Virus record (IMG/VR): IMGVR_UViG_3300028920_001322
Span: 1 to 20,756 of that record
DNA: 20,756 nt
From: a virus
Strand: one strand, 5' to 3'
Positions 1-6,255 of the stretch are shown in pieces. A program made the translations under genes and the position numbers. Numbering within the stretch: position 1 is the stretch's first letter; each line of letters starts with the position of its first letter. The notes below the pieces were generated by a model. The model worked only from the letters and a program-made list of their open reading frames with translations. It had not been told where the DNA came from and searched no databases.

Positions 1-348
1 AACCCCGAAAAAGATTCTAAATTAGAGAACATACCATGTATGCAGATTGTAGACTTCAAAAATATTAATGATGTATTATGTTTGACGGCATATTTTAGGA
101 GTCATGACATTTGGGGGGCGTGGCCAATGAATGTGTATGGACTGTCAGAATTGTTAAGATATGTATCAGAAAGTGTTAATATTAATACAGGAAATATTAC
201 CATGGTGTCAAGTTCGGCTCATATTTATCAACGTGACTGGGATTCAGTATTAGATTATTTATATAGAAATAATGGTCATCTTTTGAACATCTGGAAAGGT
301 ATACTGAGAGCAAGAGTTGGGCATCATTCAAAAGATGCAATTGCATAG
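1..348 (+). CDS. Thymidylate synthase, archaeal type (3' part, runs off left edge)
   Basis: The open frame enters from the window edge, and the visible 115 residues are the C-terminal half of a ThyA-fold enzyme that converts dUMP to dTMP with methylene-tetrahydrofolate. The conserved order is visible: a Pro-Cys-Met at codons 12-14 aligned with the catalytic cysteine, then an FRSHD motif (Arg/Asp phosphate and nucleotide contacts), then PMN with the pyrimidine-binding Asn, then an SAHIY motif. The Asn is informative: dCMP hydroxymethylases usually have Asp here, so a uracil substrate is favoured, but a dUMP hydroxymethylase cannot be excluded. An internal ATG at 40 is not the start because it lies after the catalytic Cys and the upstream frame is open. 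It ends in TAG overlapping the ribosome-binding site of the next gene, so it heads a plus-strand nucleotide-metabolism operon. The family is clear, the exact reaction less so. Confidence 0.85.
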   Translation, partial: NPEKDSKLENIPCMQIVDFKNINDVLCLTAYFRSHDIWGAWPMNVYGLSELLRYVSESVNINTGNITMVSSSAHIYQRDWDSVLDYLYRNNGHLLNIWKGILRARVGHHSKDAIA

Positions 349-358
349 GAGGAATAAA

Positions 359-532
359 ATGAAAGATGCTAAATATATAGCAATGAATGCAGACTTAAGA
401 GAGAAATGTCTTAAGAGCTTGGAAGAAAATTTGAAACTTATGCAGGATATTATACCAGCAGCCGACCGAGACGTACTTGAATGGCGAAATGACCAAATTT
501 TGAAAGTGTTTGATAGGATTAAAGATATATAA
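359..532 (+). CDS. Small hypothetical protein, 57 aa
   Basis: The start is the ATG at 359, preceded by a strong AGGAGG that begins at the stop codon of the thymidylate synthase gene, so the two are probably translationally coupled. The predicted protein is almost wholly helical and charged (LREKCLKSLEENLKLMQDI), with no metal-binding motif, signal peptide or membrane segment. I do not recognise the family. The position between thymidylate synthase and glutaredoxin hints at a link to nucleotide metabolism, but this is context only. Confidence 0.6.
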   Translation: MKDAKYIAMNADLREKCLKSLEENLKLMQDIIPAADRDVLEWRNDQILKVFDRIKDI

Positions 533-562
533 TCCTATTTTTATATTTTTGGTGGTGAAAGA

Positions 563-829
563 ATGAACAAAGATTTTGAATTTTGGAGTACGCCATCCTG
601 TACCAGGTGTCCAGGGTTGGAAGTATGGCTAAATGAAAATAATATTAATTATATAAAAAAGAATGCTGCCAGTGATCCCATCGGATTCGATCTGGCCGTA
701 TTAAAAACAGGACAAAAAGTGTTATCGCTTCCAGTACTGATTTTCCCAGATGGAAGAAGGCGATTAACCGATGCTGAAATTTTCGACAATTCCGGAAACA
801 TCAAAATATCCAAGGAGGATCTCAAATGA
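563..829 (+). CDS. Glutaredoxin / NrdH-redoxin-like protein
   Basis: An 88-residue thioredoxin-fold protein. Visible landmarks are the N-terminal strand FEFWSTP, a CTRC redox motif at residues 13-16, a helix with NENNINY before the second strand, and the cis-proline SLPVLIF near residues 55-61, followed by a short G/R turn. The size matches glutaredoxins and NrdH redoxins, which donate electrons to ribonucleotide reductase or act as general disulfide reductants in the cytoplasm. Next to thymidylate synthase, a role in deoxynucleotide supply is the simplest reading (inference). Start ATG 563 has a GGTGGTGA ribosome-binding site. It overlaps the next gene by ATGA. The CxxC here is CTRC, rather than the CxQC of classical NrdH or CPYC of classical glutaredoxin, so the exact partner is uncertain. 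Confidence 0.8.
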   Translation: MNKDFEFWSTPSCTRCPGLEVWLNENNINYIKKNAASDPIGFDLAVLKTGQKVLSLPVLIFPDGRRRLTDAEIFDNSGNIKISKEDLK

Positions 830-1221
830 CTTCAGAATATGAAATGAGCATGTCGGAAATGGAACTTTTTGAAGAAATGGAAAAAATACAACATAAATAC
901 AAGAATAGAGAAAATAATTCTGTAGAGAAGTTCAATTTTGAATATGACGAAATCCTCAAGGAAGTTGCTGACAAAATTACCGAAAAGAACATCCAGTATG
1001 GGGATGCATATTCAAAAATACCCCAAATATTGGAAATTTTGGCTCCAGAAGGTATACCAAAGGATAAATATGAAGAGTTTCCCATAGTCCAGAGACTCAT
1101 AGAAAAAATCTGTAGGTGGTTTGGGGACGGAGGGAATCAAGATCTATGGGACGATATCATAGGTTTGGGACTGAATGGCCGAAAACACCAGAAATATGAA
1201 TCGGTGGATAGCGATGATTAG
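826..1221 (+). CDS. Possible MazG-like / DUF1599-like nucleotide-associated protein
   Basis: 131 residues. The start overlaps the glutaredoxin stop (ATGA) and an AGGAGG lies just upstream. The first ~45 residues are acidic and helical. The C-terminal half carries a block resembling the phage DUF1599 / MazG-like group: QYGDAY, then APEGIP, then a helix with IVQRLIEKICRWF, then DLWDDIIGLGLNG. Proteins of that group are all-helical and often sit beside nucleotide-modification or dNTP-hydrolysing genes in tailed viruses. The match is by eye to a pattern, not a search, so the name is tentative. Context (thymidylate synthase, glutaredoxin) supports nucleotide metabolism. It ends with TAG, inside the start region of the next gene. 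Confidence 0.55.
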   Translation: MTSEYEMSMSEMELFEEMEKIQHKYKNRENNSVEKFNFEYDEILKEVADKITEKNIQYGDAYSKIPQILEILAPEGIPKDKYEEFPIVQRLIEKICRWFGDGGNQDLWDDIIGLGLNGRKHQKYESVDSDD

Positions 1222-1429
1222 CGACAAACAAAATACTTTCTTTTTTATATTAAAGCGTTTATTCAGATATGGATATATATATCTGAAAACCAATGATGAT
1301 AAGTGTTACGAATTGACAACATGGAACAAGAAATTCATACTGAAAGATTTTGATTCTAGACAAGTCATAATGGAATCAGATGAAGCGAAGATCCCGTTTG
1401 AATTTTGGTGGGAACAAAGAATTAAATGA
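1214..1429 (+). CDS. Small hypothetical protein, 71 aa
   Basis: Overlaps the preceding gene by 8 bp. I chose ATG 1214 because a GGTGGAT sits six bases upstream, and because longer in-frame starts would run deep into the preceding gene. The protein has an aromatic and basic N-terminal half (FFFILKRLFRYGYIYLK), a TW/KKF strand pattern in the middle, and ends FEFWWEQRIK. It may be a small beta-rich protein. No family recognised. The tight overlap on both sides argues that it is translated as part of the operon. Confidence 0.5.
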   Translation: MISDKQNTFFFILKRLFRYGYIYLKTNDDKCYELTTWNKKFILKDFDSRQVIMESDEAKIPFEFWWEQRIK

Positions 1430-1445
1430 ACCGGAGGATATTATA

Positions 1446-2024
1446 TTGAACGCAGATATAATGAATATTAAAAACATGGAACCTGGAAACCAAATATATA
1501 TTAATGATAAAATATTATATAAGAATAAAAATGGTATGTTCTCGGTTTTTCGGGGAAATGATTTGATATTACATGAAATAAATATTAATGTTGTATTTGA
1601 GTATTTCGGATTACTGGAAGAGTCGAGATATGCAGATTTGCCTAGACCAGACGAATTATTTGATCAAGAACATTATATTCAAAGATGTGGGAAATGTAAA
1701 ATTTATTTTAGTGGTCCGATTATATACAGAGAAAAAAAAGAACAACATTATATGGGGCGTGTTAAATATTGGTGTCCAGTATGTAAAAGTTGGTGGGTAG
1801 AGAAGAATGTTTCTTGGGAAATACTCCAAGGATTTGAAAGGTATCAAGTTTTAACGGCTATTAGAGATGTTCCAGGATCAAAACAATGGGAATTATTAAA
1901 ATATTTAAATAAAAACATGTGTGGCGATTGGTATCAACGGAAATTATCCAGGGTTTTAGACGAATTAGAGCAACGAAATAGAATATTTTCAGATGAATAT
2001 ATCGAATATTGGCTTAATGATTAA
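1446..2024 (+). CDS. Zinc-ribbon and winged-helix protein, probable DNA-binding regulator
   Basis: 192 residues if translation starts at the TTG at 1446, which is six to seven bases after GGAGGAT at 1433-1439. The first ATG (1461) is too far from that site, and ATG 1380 lies inside the preceding gene. The N-terminal third is beta-rich (IYINDKILYKNKNGMFSVF). A CGKC pair about 30 residues before a CPVC pair forms a four-cysteine zinc ribbon in the middle. The last ~60 residues (QVLTAIRDVPGSKQWELL, then RKLSRVLDELEQRNRI) look like a winged helix-turn-helix with a recognition helix. This architecture suggests a transcription regulator or DNA-end-binding protein. Target and role are unknown. Confidence 0.65.
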   Translation: MNADIMNIKNMEPGNQIYINDKILYKNKNGMFSVFRGNDLILHEININVVFEYFGLLEESRYADLPRPDELFDQEHYIQRCGKCKIYFSGPIIYREKKEQHYMGRVKYWCPVCKSWWVEKNVSWEILQGFERYQVLTAIRDVPGSKQWELLKYLNKNMCGDWYQRKLSRVLDELEQRNRIFSDEYIEYWLND

Positions 2025-2090
2025 ATAGAGCATTTTGTTTAAAATTCTAGACAAAAACTAGCCACTGTATATTGATAGTAGGGGAAAGAA

Positions 2091-2336
2091 ATGATAACCA
2101 TTTCGAAAATGTCAGACGATGAACTAATGAATGAAATTGAAACTTTGATTTCTAAGCTGGACATATTAAATAATGAAGTTCGCAAACGTACAAATATTTC
2201 TTTTGGTGATCATTCGTTTGGGTTAGAAACACACACGTTGTCGTCTTTAGAATATTATGCCGCTACACATGCGATATTGCCAAATATGCGTAGCGAGGAA
2301 ATGAATTTTCAACATACTCATGTATTTGGTATGTAA
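2091..2336 (+). CDS. Hypothetical protein, 81 aa
   Basis: The start ATG 2091 has a GGGGAAAG ribosome-binding region. The N-terminal half is a heptad-like helix (DELMNEIETLISKLDILNNEVRK), suggesting a coiled coil and possible dimerisation. The C-terminal half contains several histidines (DHSFG, TH, HTHVFG) that could bind metal but form no recognised motif. It is followed after two bases by the next gene and is probably in the same transcript. Not recognised. Confidence 0.5.
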   Translation: MITISKMSDDELMNEIETLISKLDILNNEVRKRTNISFGDHSFGLETHTLSSLEYYAATHAILPNMRSEEMNFQHTHVFGM

Positions 2337-2338
2337 TA

Positions 2339-2614
2339 ATGGTAGCATTTGGAAAAAATCCAGACGGGTCTAGACACGTGTTCGTTCATGAATCTATTAA
2401 CAAAACCGGTAAACCTTGGAGAGAGGAACCAGCATACGACGAAATAGAAACGGAAGGATTGTTAGGAACTGACAAGGTTTTTATTGGTTGGAATAGATTC
2501 AAATGCTCAAAATGTGGAGAAGTTGTGCGGTTCGATGAAAGAGGATATGCTGTCTGTCCCGAATGTGGATTAATATATAATGATTTTGATGGGGTGATTT
2601 GTAATGACAGATGA
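2339..2614 (+). CDS. Small zinc-ribbon protein, 91 aa
   Basis: Begins two bases after the previous stop, so translation is probably coupled; there is no strong ribosome-binding site of its own. The C-terminal 40 residues form a zinc ribbon with knuckles CSKCGE and CPECGL separated by about 18 residues including a GYAV turn. The N-terminal half is polar and includes a GKPWREEP segment. Zinc ribbons of this size in viruses bind nucleic acid or act as protein adaptors; no specific function can be assigned. Confidence 0.6.
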   Translation: MVAFGKNPDGSRHVFVHESINKTGKPWREEPAYDEIETEGLLGTDKVFIGWNRFKCSKCGEVVRFDERGYAVCPECGLIYNDFDGVICNDR

Positions 2615-2825
2615 AAAAATACCTGAGATAGTTATTCCTATAAAAATAAAAATACAAATATGCGTCGAGGAAGAAGAGTCGGATTGTGAGAGGTGTCCAA
2701 AATATCCATGTGTATTATCCCCATACGAAGTAATGCGGGAACTGCATATGGAGTGGATACCATGGAATGGTGACACTATAACATACAGTACAAGTAAAGA
2801 TTCATCATACAGTACAGATTCATAA
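2604..2825 (+). CDS. Small Cys-containing hypothetical protein, 73 aa
   Basis: Overlaps the preceding gene by 11 bp, with GGGGTGAT upstream of ATG 2604. A beta-strand N-terminus (IPEIVIPIKIKIQICVEEEE) precedes a compact cysteine cluster, CERCPKYPC, which could hold a metal. The C-terminal tail is Ser/Thr rich with an imperfect internal repeat (TYSTSKDSSYSTDS). Last gene of the left plus-strand module; the intergenic control region follows. Confidence 0.5.
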   Translation: MTDEKIPEIVIPIKIKIQICVEEEESDCERCPKYPCVLSPYEVMRELHMEWIPWNGDTITYSTSKDSSYSTDS

Positions 2826-2840
2826 TTAGTTTCATAATTT

Positions 2841-2895
2841 AGGAGCCGGCCGAAAGGAGCGGGCAAAGGGTGGGATTCGGGGGATATTTTTTTTT
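2841..2895 (+). other. GC-rich patch plus T9 run: terminator and possible pac/cos region
   Basis: This short stretch is strikingly G-rich in AT-rich surroundings. It can form a small hairpin (CCG 2846-2848 with CGG 2860-2862, inner CC/GG closing a GAAA tetraloop at 2852-2855). It is followed by a G-rich run and then nine T residues at 2887-2895. The oligo-T alone would terminate an archaeal RNA polymerase, ending the left module. The position immediately before the small terminase gene is also where many tailed viruses carry their packaging recognition site. The terminator reading is reasonable; the packaging-site reading is inference. Confidence 0.45.
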
Positions 2896-2954
2896 AGTTT
2901 TATGATTCTATTATTTTAATTTTATTTTAATAATTCTCAAATAATTGATTTCAA

Positions 2955-2991
2955 TTTTATATAAATAATATATAAGCTTTTCGGTGATAAT
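2955..2991 (+). promoter_or_regulatory. Promoter region of the packaging/head module
   Basis: AT-rich DNA ends in TTTTATATAA (2955-2964) and a second ATATATAA element (2969-2976), followed by TTTTCGGTGAT, whose GGTGAT is the ribosome-binding site for ATG 2992. An archaeal start site about 25 bases after the first TATA would leave a leader of only a few bases. The TTTCGGTG sequence read on the minus strand is a BRE-like CACCGAAA, so a minus-strand start cannot be excluded, although no minus-strand gene lies to the left. Confidence 0.5.
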
Positions 2992-3498
2992 ATGTCAAAT
3001 AATTCAGATTCAATGCCGTGTTGGTGGTCTCCACAAATTGGCAAATTTATAGAAGATAATTGTCAATTAAGCTTCAGAAAAATATCCGTAGCCCTCAAAA
3101 AGGAAATAGGAGCAGACGTTTCTGAAACTTCACTAAGGCCCTTCGTGCGCGAAGCTCGGAGAGACCGACAGGAAGATAATGAAGCCCACATAGAAAACGT
3201 ACGATCAAAACAACTCCTAGCCTTGGAAGAAGCCGTTATTACGGAATTAAAAAAAAGTATTCAGATATTGCAAGGATACCGCTCAAAAGTGGAAGAAGCC
3301 CTTACGATGGAGGGTTCCGAAAGTAACACGAAACCATACTATGCCCAAGCTAGGATGGTAGAAGTTTACGAGCGCTTCGTGATAGATTTGGCAAAGCACC
3401 TAGTAGAAATGGGATCTCGAAATAAAATTATGGACATAAATATAGAAACAGCAGACGGCAAAAAATCTCTAGCCGACATTCTGAATGAAGAAGAATAA
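2992..3498 (+). CDS. Small terminase subunit candidate
   Basis: 168 residues, first gene of the packaging module. The N-terminal part (about residues 20-60) looks like a helix-turn-helix (SFRKISVALKKEIG, then SETSLRPFVREARR), fitting recognition of the packaging site. It is followed by long charged helices (SKQLLALEEAVITELKK, YYAQARMVEVYERFV) suited to oligomerisation, and a short tail (DGKKSLADILNEEE) that could contact the large subunit. Size, domain order and position upstream of the large terminase match the small terminase role: ring-forming DNA recognition and modulation of the ATPase. No sequence motif proves it, since small terminases are poorly conserved. Ribosome-binding site GGTGAT, five bases before ATG. 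Confidence 0.65.
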   Translation: MSNNSDSMPCWWSPQIGKFIEDNCQLSFRKISVALKKEIGADVSETSLRPFVREARRDRQEDNEAHIENVRSKQLLALEEAVITELKKSIQILQGYRSKVEEALTMEGSESNTKPYYAQARMVEVYERFVIDLAKHLVEMGSRNKIMDINIETADGKKSLADILNEEE

Positions 3499-3507
3499 AA
3501 ATATTAT

Positions 3508-3530
3508 GGATTCTTTTTATTCTTTTTCCC
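3508..3530 (+). terminator. T-rich stretch after small terminase gene
   Basis: Two T5 clusters separated by a few bases directly follow the plus-strand stop codon at 3498 and overlap the 3' end of the convergent minus-strand gene. Oligo-T tracts on the non-template strand are intrinsic terminators in archaea. Whether it stops or only weakens transcription of the downstream virion genes is not visible. Confidence 0.35.
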
Positions 3531-3693
3531 GTCTCCAATCGGCCACGGTTCGTCTGCCAGAAGCGTATTCTGATATATGGCGTTCTACATCTCTGTGGTG
3601 TGATTTGGCTTCTTCTTTAGACTCAAACCCCCCACATCGCCACATGGAATCGTTCCATGTCCATTTATTGTTCTTTTCGGTAATTTTCAACAT
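3517..3693 (-). CDS. Minus-strand cassette 1: small hypothetical protein, 58 aa
   Basis: The start is ATG 3693 with GAGGTG seven bases upstream; a GTG at 3702 overlaps that site and is less likely. The protein begins MLKITEKNNKWTWND, continues with an MWRCGGF turn, then a basic, His-containing helix (SKEEAKSHHRDVERHISEYA) and ends RRTVADWRREKE. It resembles a very small beta-beta-helix protein, perhaps nucleic-acid binding; family not recognised. It lies alone between two plus-strand virion genes, is convergent with the small terminase gene, and has its own archaeal promoter at 3737-3758, so it can be expressed independently of the head operon. Confidence 0.6.
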   Translation of the reverse strand: MLKITEKNNKWTWNDSMWRCGGFESKEEAKSHHRDVERHISEYASGRRTVADWRREKE

Positions 3694-3736
3694 CTGATAC
3701 ACCTCTTAATCCTTACAATACATAATAGGACTCGTA

Positions 3737-3758
3737 AGTATATATACTTTTCGGTGGT
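3737..3758 (-). promoter_or_regulatory. Archaeal BRE/TATA promoter for cassette 1
   Basis: On the minus strand this reads ACCACCGAAA (BRE) then AGTATATATACT (TATA, a perfect 12-base palindrome at 3737-3748). The TATA centre is about 50 bases from ATG 3693, giving a leader of roughly 25 bases that contains GAGGTG. The BRE end overlaps the GGTGGT ribosome-binding site of the plus-strand gene starting at 3762. The palindromic TATA could in principle fire both ways, but plus-strand spacing to ATG (about 20 bases) is short. Confidence 0.75.
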
Positions 3759-3761
3759 CGC

Positions 3762-4397
3762 ATGTCAGAAATACCAGATGCACTTTTTCCCACTGACAAT
3801 CAGCTAGATATCCCAGTTCTGAAATTGGATCTGCAAGCAGATTATTTAGATTTGCCGTTCGTCCCATATGGAAGCATAGGAAGATCAAGAAAGATGAATG
3901 GAACTTATCATTTCTATGTAGATGATAGACATTTTAGTGCATTGTGGAAAAATCCAGATAAGATTATAAAATCTGGGTGTGTTACTGTGGTAGAACCAAA
4001 CTTTTCCACATCAGAGAGCCAGCCATTAGCATATTCAATATACCAAATATATAAAAAGCGTTGGTTGTCGCGATACTGGCAGGAAAACGGAATTAGAGTT
4101 TTCGTTGATCTGAATGTTACTCCCAAATGCGAAGAGCTAAATTTTTATGGCGTTCCGGTTGGATGGAATGCATATGCTACGCGAGTCCATAAAAATACTA
4201 CAGAAGAAGAATTATTACATCAAGCCGATATAGCAAAATATCATTCTAGATCTTCAGATATATTATTTTTAGTATATGGTCATCGTAAAAGTATTGATGA
4301 ACTATGTCGCGAGCAAGGATGGATATACGTATCTGAAACATGGCCCAAACCGAAAGATTCAAACAAAAAGAAACATAAAATGAAAGTGGTGGCCTAG
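3762..4397 (+). CDS. DUF4417 family protein
   Basis: 211 residues. Recognised as DUF4417 from the run of conserved features: FYVDDRHFSALWKNPDK, then PNFSTSESQPLA, then the strong RWLSRYWQENGI motif, then FYGVPVG, then a C-terminal LVYGHRKSIDELC helix and a Lys-rich tail. DUF4417 proteins occur in tailed phages and prophages, often near terminase or head genes; their biochemical function is not known. Here it sits between small and large terminase and is followed after two bases by a Gly-rich protein, so the two probably act together. The start is ATG 3762, four bases after GGTGGT. Confidence 0.75.
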   Translation: MSEIPDALFPTDNQLDIPVLKLDLQADYLDLPFVPYGSIGRSRKMNGTYHFYVDDRHFSALWKNPDKIIKSGCVTVVEPNFSTSESQPLAYSIYQIYKKRWLSRYWQENGIRVFVDLNVTPKCEELNFYGVPVGWNAYATRVHKNTTEEELLHQADIAKYHSRSSDILFLVYGHRKSIDELCREQGWIYVSETWPKPKDSNKKKHKMKVVA

Positions 4398-4399
4398 AT

Positions 4400-4726
4400 A
4401 TGGCAAAAAATAGCGGCGGTGGTGGTCGCAGCGGACGATCTGGGGGGAAGGTCGGTGGAGGAGGAAGCAGTGCAGAATCCCCGCCTACCAGGAAAGAACT
4501 TGACGATATGAGACGCGACTCAAAAGACATAGAGAAGGAGATCCACAGCACGGAGCGTCAAATAAATCGATTGTACATGGCACCAGATTCAAAAAAGAAA
4601 GAAGCAGCACTTGAAACCAAATTAAGGAATCTGATCGCGAAAAAAGCAGAACTAGATACTACCATAACCAAAAGAATAAAGCAGTATCCAGGAGGAAGCC
4701 TAGAATACCTATTTGGGCATCGGTAA
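4400..4726 (+). CDS. Gly-rich coiled-coil protein, 108 aa
   Basis: Begins two bases after the DUF4417 stop, with GGTGG overlapping that gene's end. The first ~27 residues are a flexible Gly/Ser/Arg tail (SGGGGRSGRSGGKVGGGGSS), followed by a predicted coiled coil through residues ~35-90 (KELDDMRRDSKDIEKEIHS, NLIAKKAELDTTITKRIKQ). No catalytic motif. The disordered basic tail plus coiled coil would suit a DNA- or protein-tethering accessory of the packaging machine, but this is inference. Its TAA stop directly abuts the TAA of the convergent minus-strand gene (TAATTA). Confidence 0.6.
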   Translation: MAKNSGGGGRSGRSGGKVGGGGSSAESPPTRKELDDMRRDSKDIEKEIHSTERQINRLYMAPDSKKKEAALETKLRNLIAKKAELDTTITKRIKQYPGGSLEYLFGHR

Positions 4727-5212
4727 TTAGAGATTTGCGCCTATCATGGAATATATATCCCAATGGTTGGGATCGATGTCCATTGCTCTGGCAACTATGG
4801 CAGATATACTGATTCCATTTCCCTGGCCAACATCGATGAGATTTTCGGGGTCTTCGATCCCTTCATGGACTTTGGCAACGAGGGCGATTGCTTTTTGTTC
4901 CAGAGGAGTATCTTCGAGATCGGATGCTTTGATTGTTTCGTCATTCATGAAAGCTTGGAGTTCTTCATCTGGCAAATCAACTTCCTCGGTCTCTGAGTAA
5001 TTCTCAACGGCTTCTTTTTCGGCAGCCCATCCGTGGCCGTCATCGTCCCTATATATTTTCCCTTTCTCTTTTCGATCCACAACATACCTGCGAAGGTATG
5101 TCATCTCGTAGTATCCTTTACTGACCCCGTTTTTCTCAAACTGGTCTATGATTTTGCCTTCGAGTTGTACCTTCAACCATATCTTTTCTATATCGTTTGG
5201 ATGTTTGTACAT
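4727..5212 (-). CDS. Minus-strand cassette 2: acidic hypothetical protein, 161 aa
   Basis: The start ATG 5212 has GGAGATG eight bases upstream, and a BRE/TATA promoter lies at 5247-5266. The N-terminal ~60 residues mix charged strands and a basic YLRRYVVDRKEKGK segment; the central part is strongly acidic (EEVDLPDEELQAFMNDE); the C-terminal part contains ENLIDVGQGNGISISAIVA and a helix ending near ANL. GC content looks higher than in the flanking virion genes, which would fit separate acquisition. Not recognised. The cassette is an individually promoted gene between the Gly-rich protein and the terminase ATPase, with stops abutting at 4726/4727. Confidence 0.6.
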   Translation of the reverse strand: MYKHPNDIEKIWLKVQLEGKIIDQFEKNGVSKGYYEMTYLRRYVVDRKEKGKIYRDDDGHGWAAEKEAVENYSETEEVDLPDEELQAFMNDETIKASDLEDTPLEQKAIALVAKVHEGIEDPENLIDVGQGNGISISAIVARAMDIDPNHWDIYSMIGANL

Positions 5213-5246
5213 TATGTTTCATCTCCAATACATACATTGTCTTGAG

Positions 5247-5266
5247 AGTATATATACTTTTCGGTG
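5247..5266 (-). promoter_or_regulatory. Archaeal BRE/TATA promoter for cassette 2
   Basis: The minus strand reads CACCGAAA then AGTATATATACT (same palindrome as at 3737-3748), followed by CTCAAGACAATG, a post-TATA sequence also found at the other cassette promoters. The TATA centre to ATG 5212 is about 41 bases. The BRE overlaps the GGTG that precedes the plus-strand terminase start at 5275. Confidence 0.75.
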
Positions 5267-5274
5267 CGCGATCC

Positions 5275-6138
5275 ATGACAACTCAAGCAGAGAAACTCAG
5301 AGAAAAGGGGCCGATCTTTTTCTGTGAAAAAATTCTTGGAACAGAATTATATCAGTACCAAAAAGATATTATTAATGCAGTATTTGAAAACCCGCGTGTG
5401 ACGGTTCGATCTGGAAATGCGGCTGGGAAGACTTACCTAGCTGCGAATTTGATTTTATCATTTTTATATTTAAACAGTCCGAGCGTTGTAATTTCGACTG
5501 CTCCGACATACAACCAGGTAGAAAAACTGATCTGGAAGGAAATTCGTACATTGTATCATGGGGCAAATGATAGAATTGTGGGGGGATTGGGGGGGACGCT
5601 GCTTCCAAGAGCCCCCGAACTGTACTTAACAAACAAATGGTTCGCGATCGGTCTATCAACAAACCAGCCAGAACGTTTACAGGGATACCATGAAGAAAAC
5701 TTATTGTTAGTTGTTGATGAAAGTTCCGGTATAAAAGATGACATTTTCGAGGCCGCACAGCGAATACTGACAAGTAAAAATACTCATATTTTACAAATCG
5801 GGAACCCAAACCCGCCAAAAGAGACCACCGGAAATTATTTTTATGATTCATTTAACAGCGAAATATACAAAAAATTTAATATTAATGCATTTGACACTAT
5901 AAACTTTACTACATTTGGCATAACTCAAGAAGATATAGAATCTGGAAAATGGAAAGAGAAGATAGGCAATAGTAAACTCCCATCTCCCTATCTCGTAACT
6001 CCTCAGTGGGTTGATGCTATGTCCACTCAATGGGGAATCGATAGTGCTGCATACAGTATTTCGGTACTTGGAGAATATCCCAAAGATGGCGCCAACAACT
6101 TGATTCCCGTAGAATGGCTTAGGGCTGCAACTCAGTAA
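5275..6138 (+). CDS. terL: Large terminase, ATPase half (split gene)
   Basis: 287 residues, cytoplasmic motor ATPase that drives DNA into the procapsid. Visible: an adenine-contacting YQYQKD near residue 27, Walker A SGNAAGKT at residues 46-53, STAPTYNQVEKLIWKE at 74-89, the LQGYHEENLLLVVDES Walker B block at 135-150 with the catalytic Glu, and coupling motif IGNPNPP at 175-181. It ends at WLRAATQ-TAA, precisely where the linker to the nuclease domain is expected. The nuclease domain is encoded by a separate gene beyond a tRNA. The chosen start ATG 5275 follows the TTTTCGGTG motif; upstream in-frame codons lie in the promoter of the minus-strand cassette. The stop is TAA, so amber suppression or pyrrolysine cannot join the halves. 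Confidence 0.9.
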   Translation: MTTQAEKLREKGPIFFCEKILGTELYQYQKDIINAVFENPRVTVRSGNAAGKTYLAANLILSFLYLNSPSVVISTAPTYNQVEKLIWKEIRTLYHGANDRIVGGLGGTLLPRAPELYLTNKWFAIGLSTNQPERLQGYHEENLLLVVDESSGIKDDIFEAAQRILTSKNTHILQIGNPNPPKETTGNYFYDSFNSEIYKKFNINAFDTINFTTFGITQEDIESGKWKEKIGNSKLPSPYLVTPQWVDAMSTQWGIDSAAYSISVLGEYPKDGANNLIPVEWLRAATQ

Positions 6139-6161
6139 ATTTTATGTAAGCGTTTCGGTTG

Positions 6162-6234
6162 GCCAACATAGCTCAATTGGCAGAGCAGGTCCCCTGTAAG
6201 GACCAGGTTGTCGGTTCGATTCCGGCTGTTGGCT
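6162..6234 (+). tRNA. tRNA-Thr (anticodon UGU), with C33
   Basis: A full 73-nt cloverleaf: acceptor GCCAACA/TGTTGGC (7 bp), D stem GCTC/GAGC, anticodon stem GGTCC/GGACC (6188-6192 with 6200-6204), loop CCTGTAA (6193-6199), 5-nt variable region, T stem GTCGG/CCGGC with loop TTCGATT. Anticodon 6195-6197 is TGT, reading ACA (threonine). G1-C72, C2-G71 and discriminator U73 agree with archaeal tRNA-Thr; CCA is not encoded. The near-universal U33 before the anticodon is C here, which is rare. It lies 23 bases after the ATPase-half stop and 21 bases before the nuclease-half start, and is preceded by a GTTTCGGTTGG sequence like that before many virion genes. Confidence 0.93.
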
Positions 6235-6255
6235 TTATACTATTTGGTGAATAAT

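Noticed and set aside
2570-2866. 98-codon minus-strand open frame across the control region
   Set aside because: It lies mostly antisense to the gene at 2604-2825, has no ribosome-binding site or cassette-type promoter correctly spaced, and its composition is that of a shadow frame.
3737-3748. Palindromic TATA as main plus-strand promoter for virion genes
   Set aside because: The distance from TATA to the plus-strand ATG (about 20 bases here and 20-24 elsewhere) would put the start site at or inside the coding sequence and would discard the ribosome-binding site; minus-strand spacing is canonical.
4746-5000. Two plus-strand open frames over 4746-5000
   Set aside because: They overlap the minus-strand 161-residue gene, which has a promoter, a ribosome-binding site and a fitting stop; the plus frames have none.
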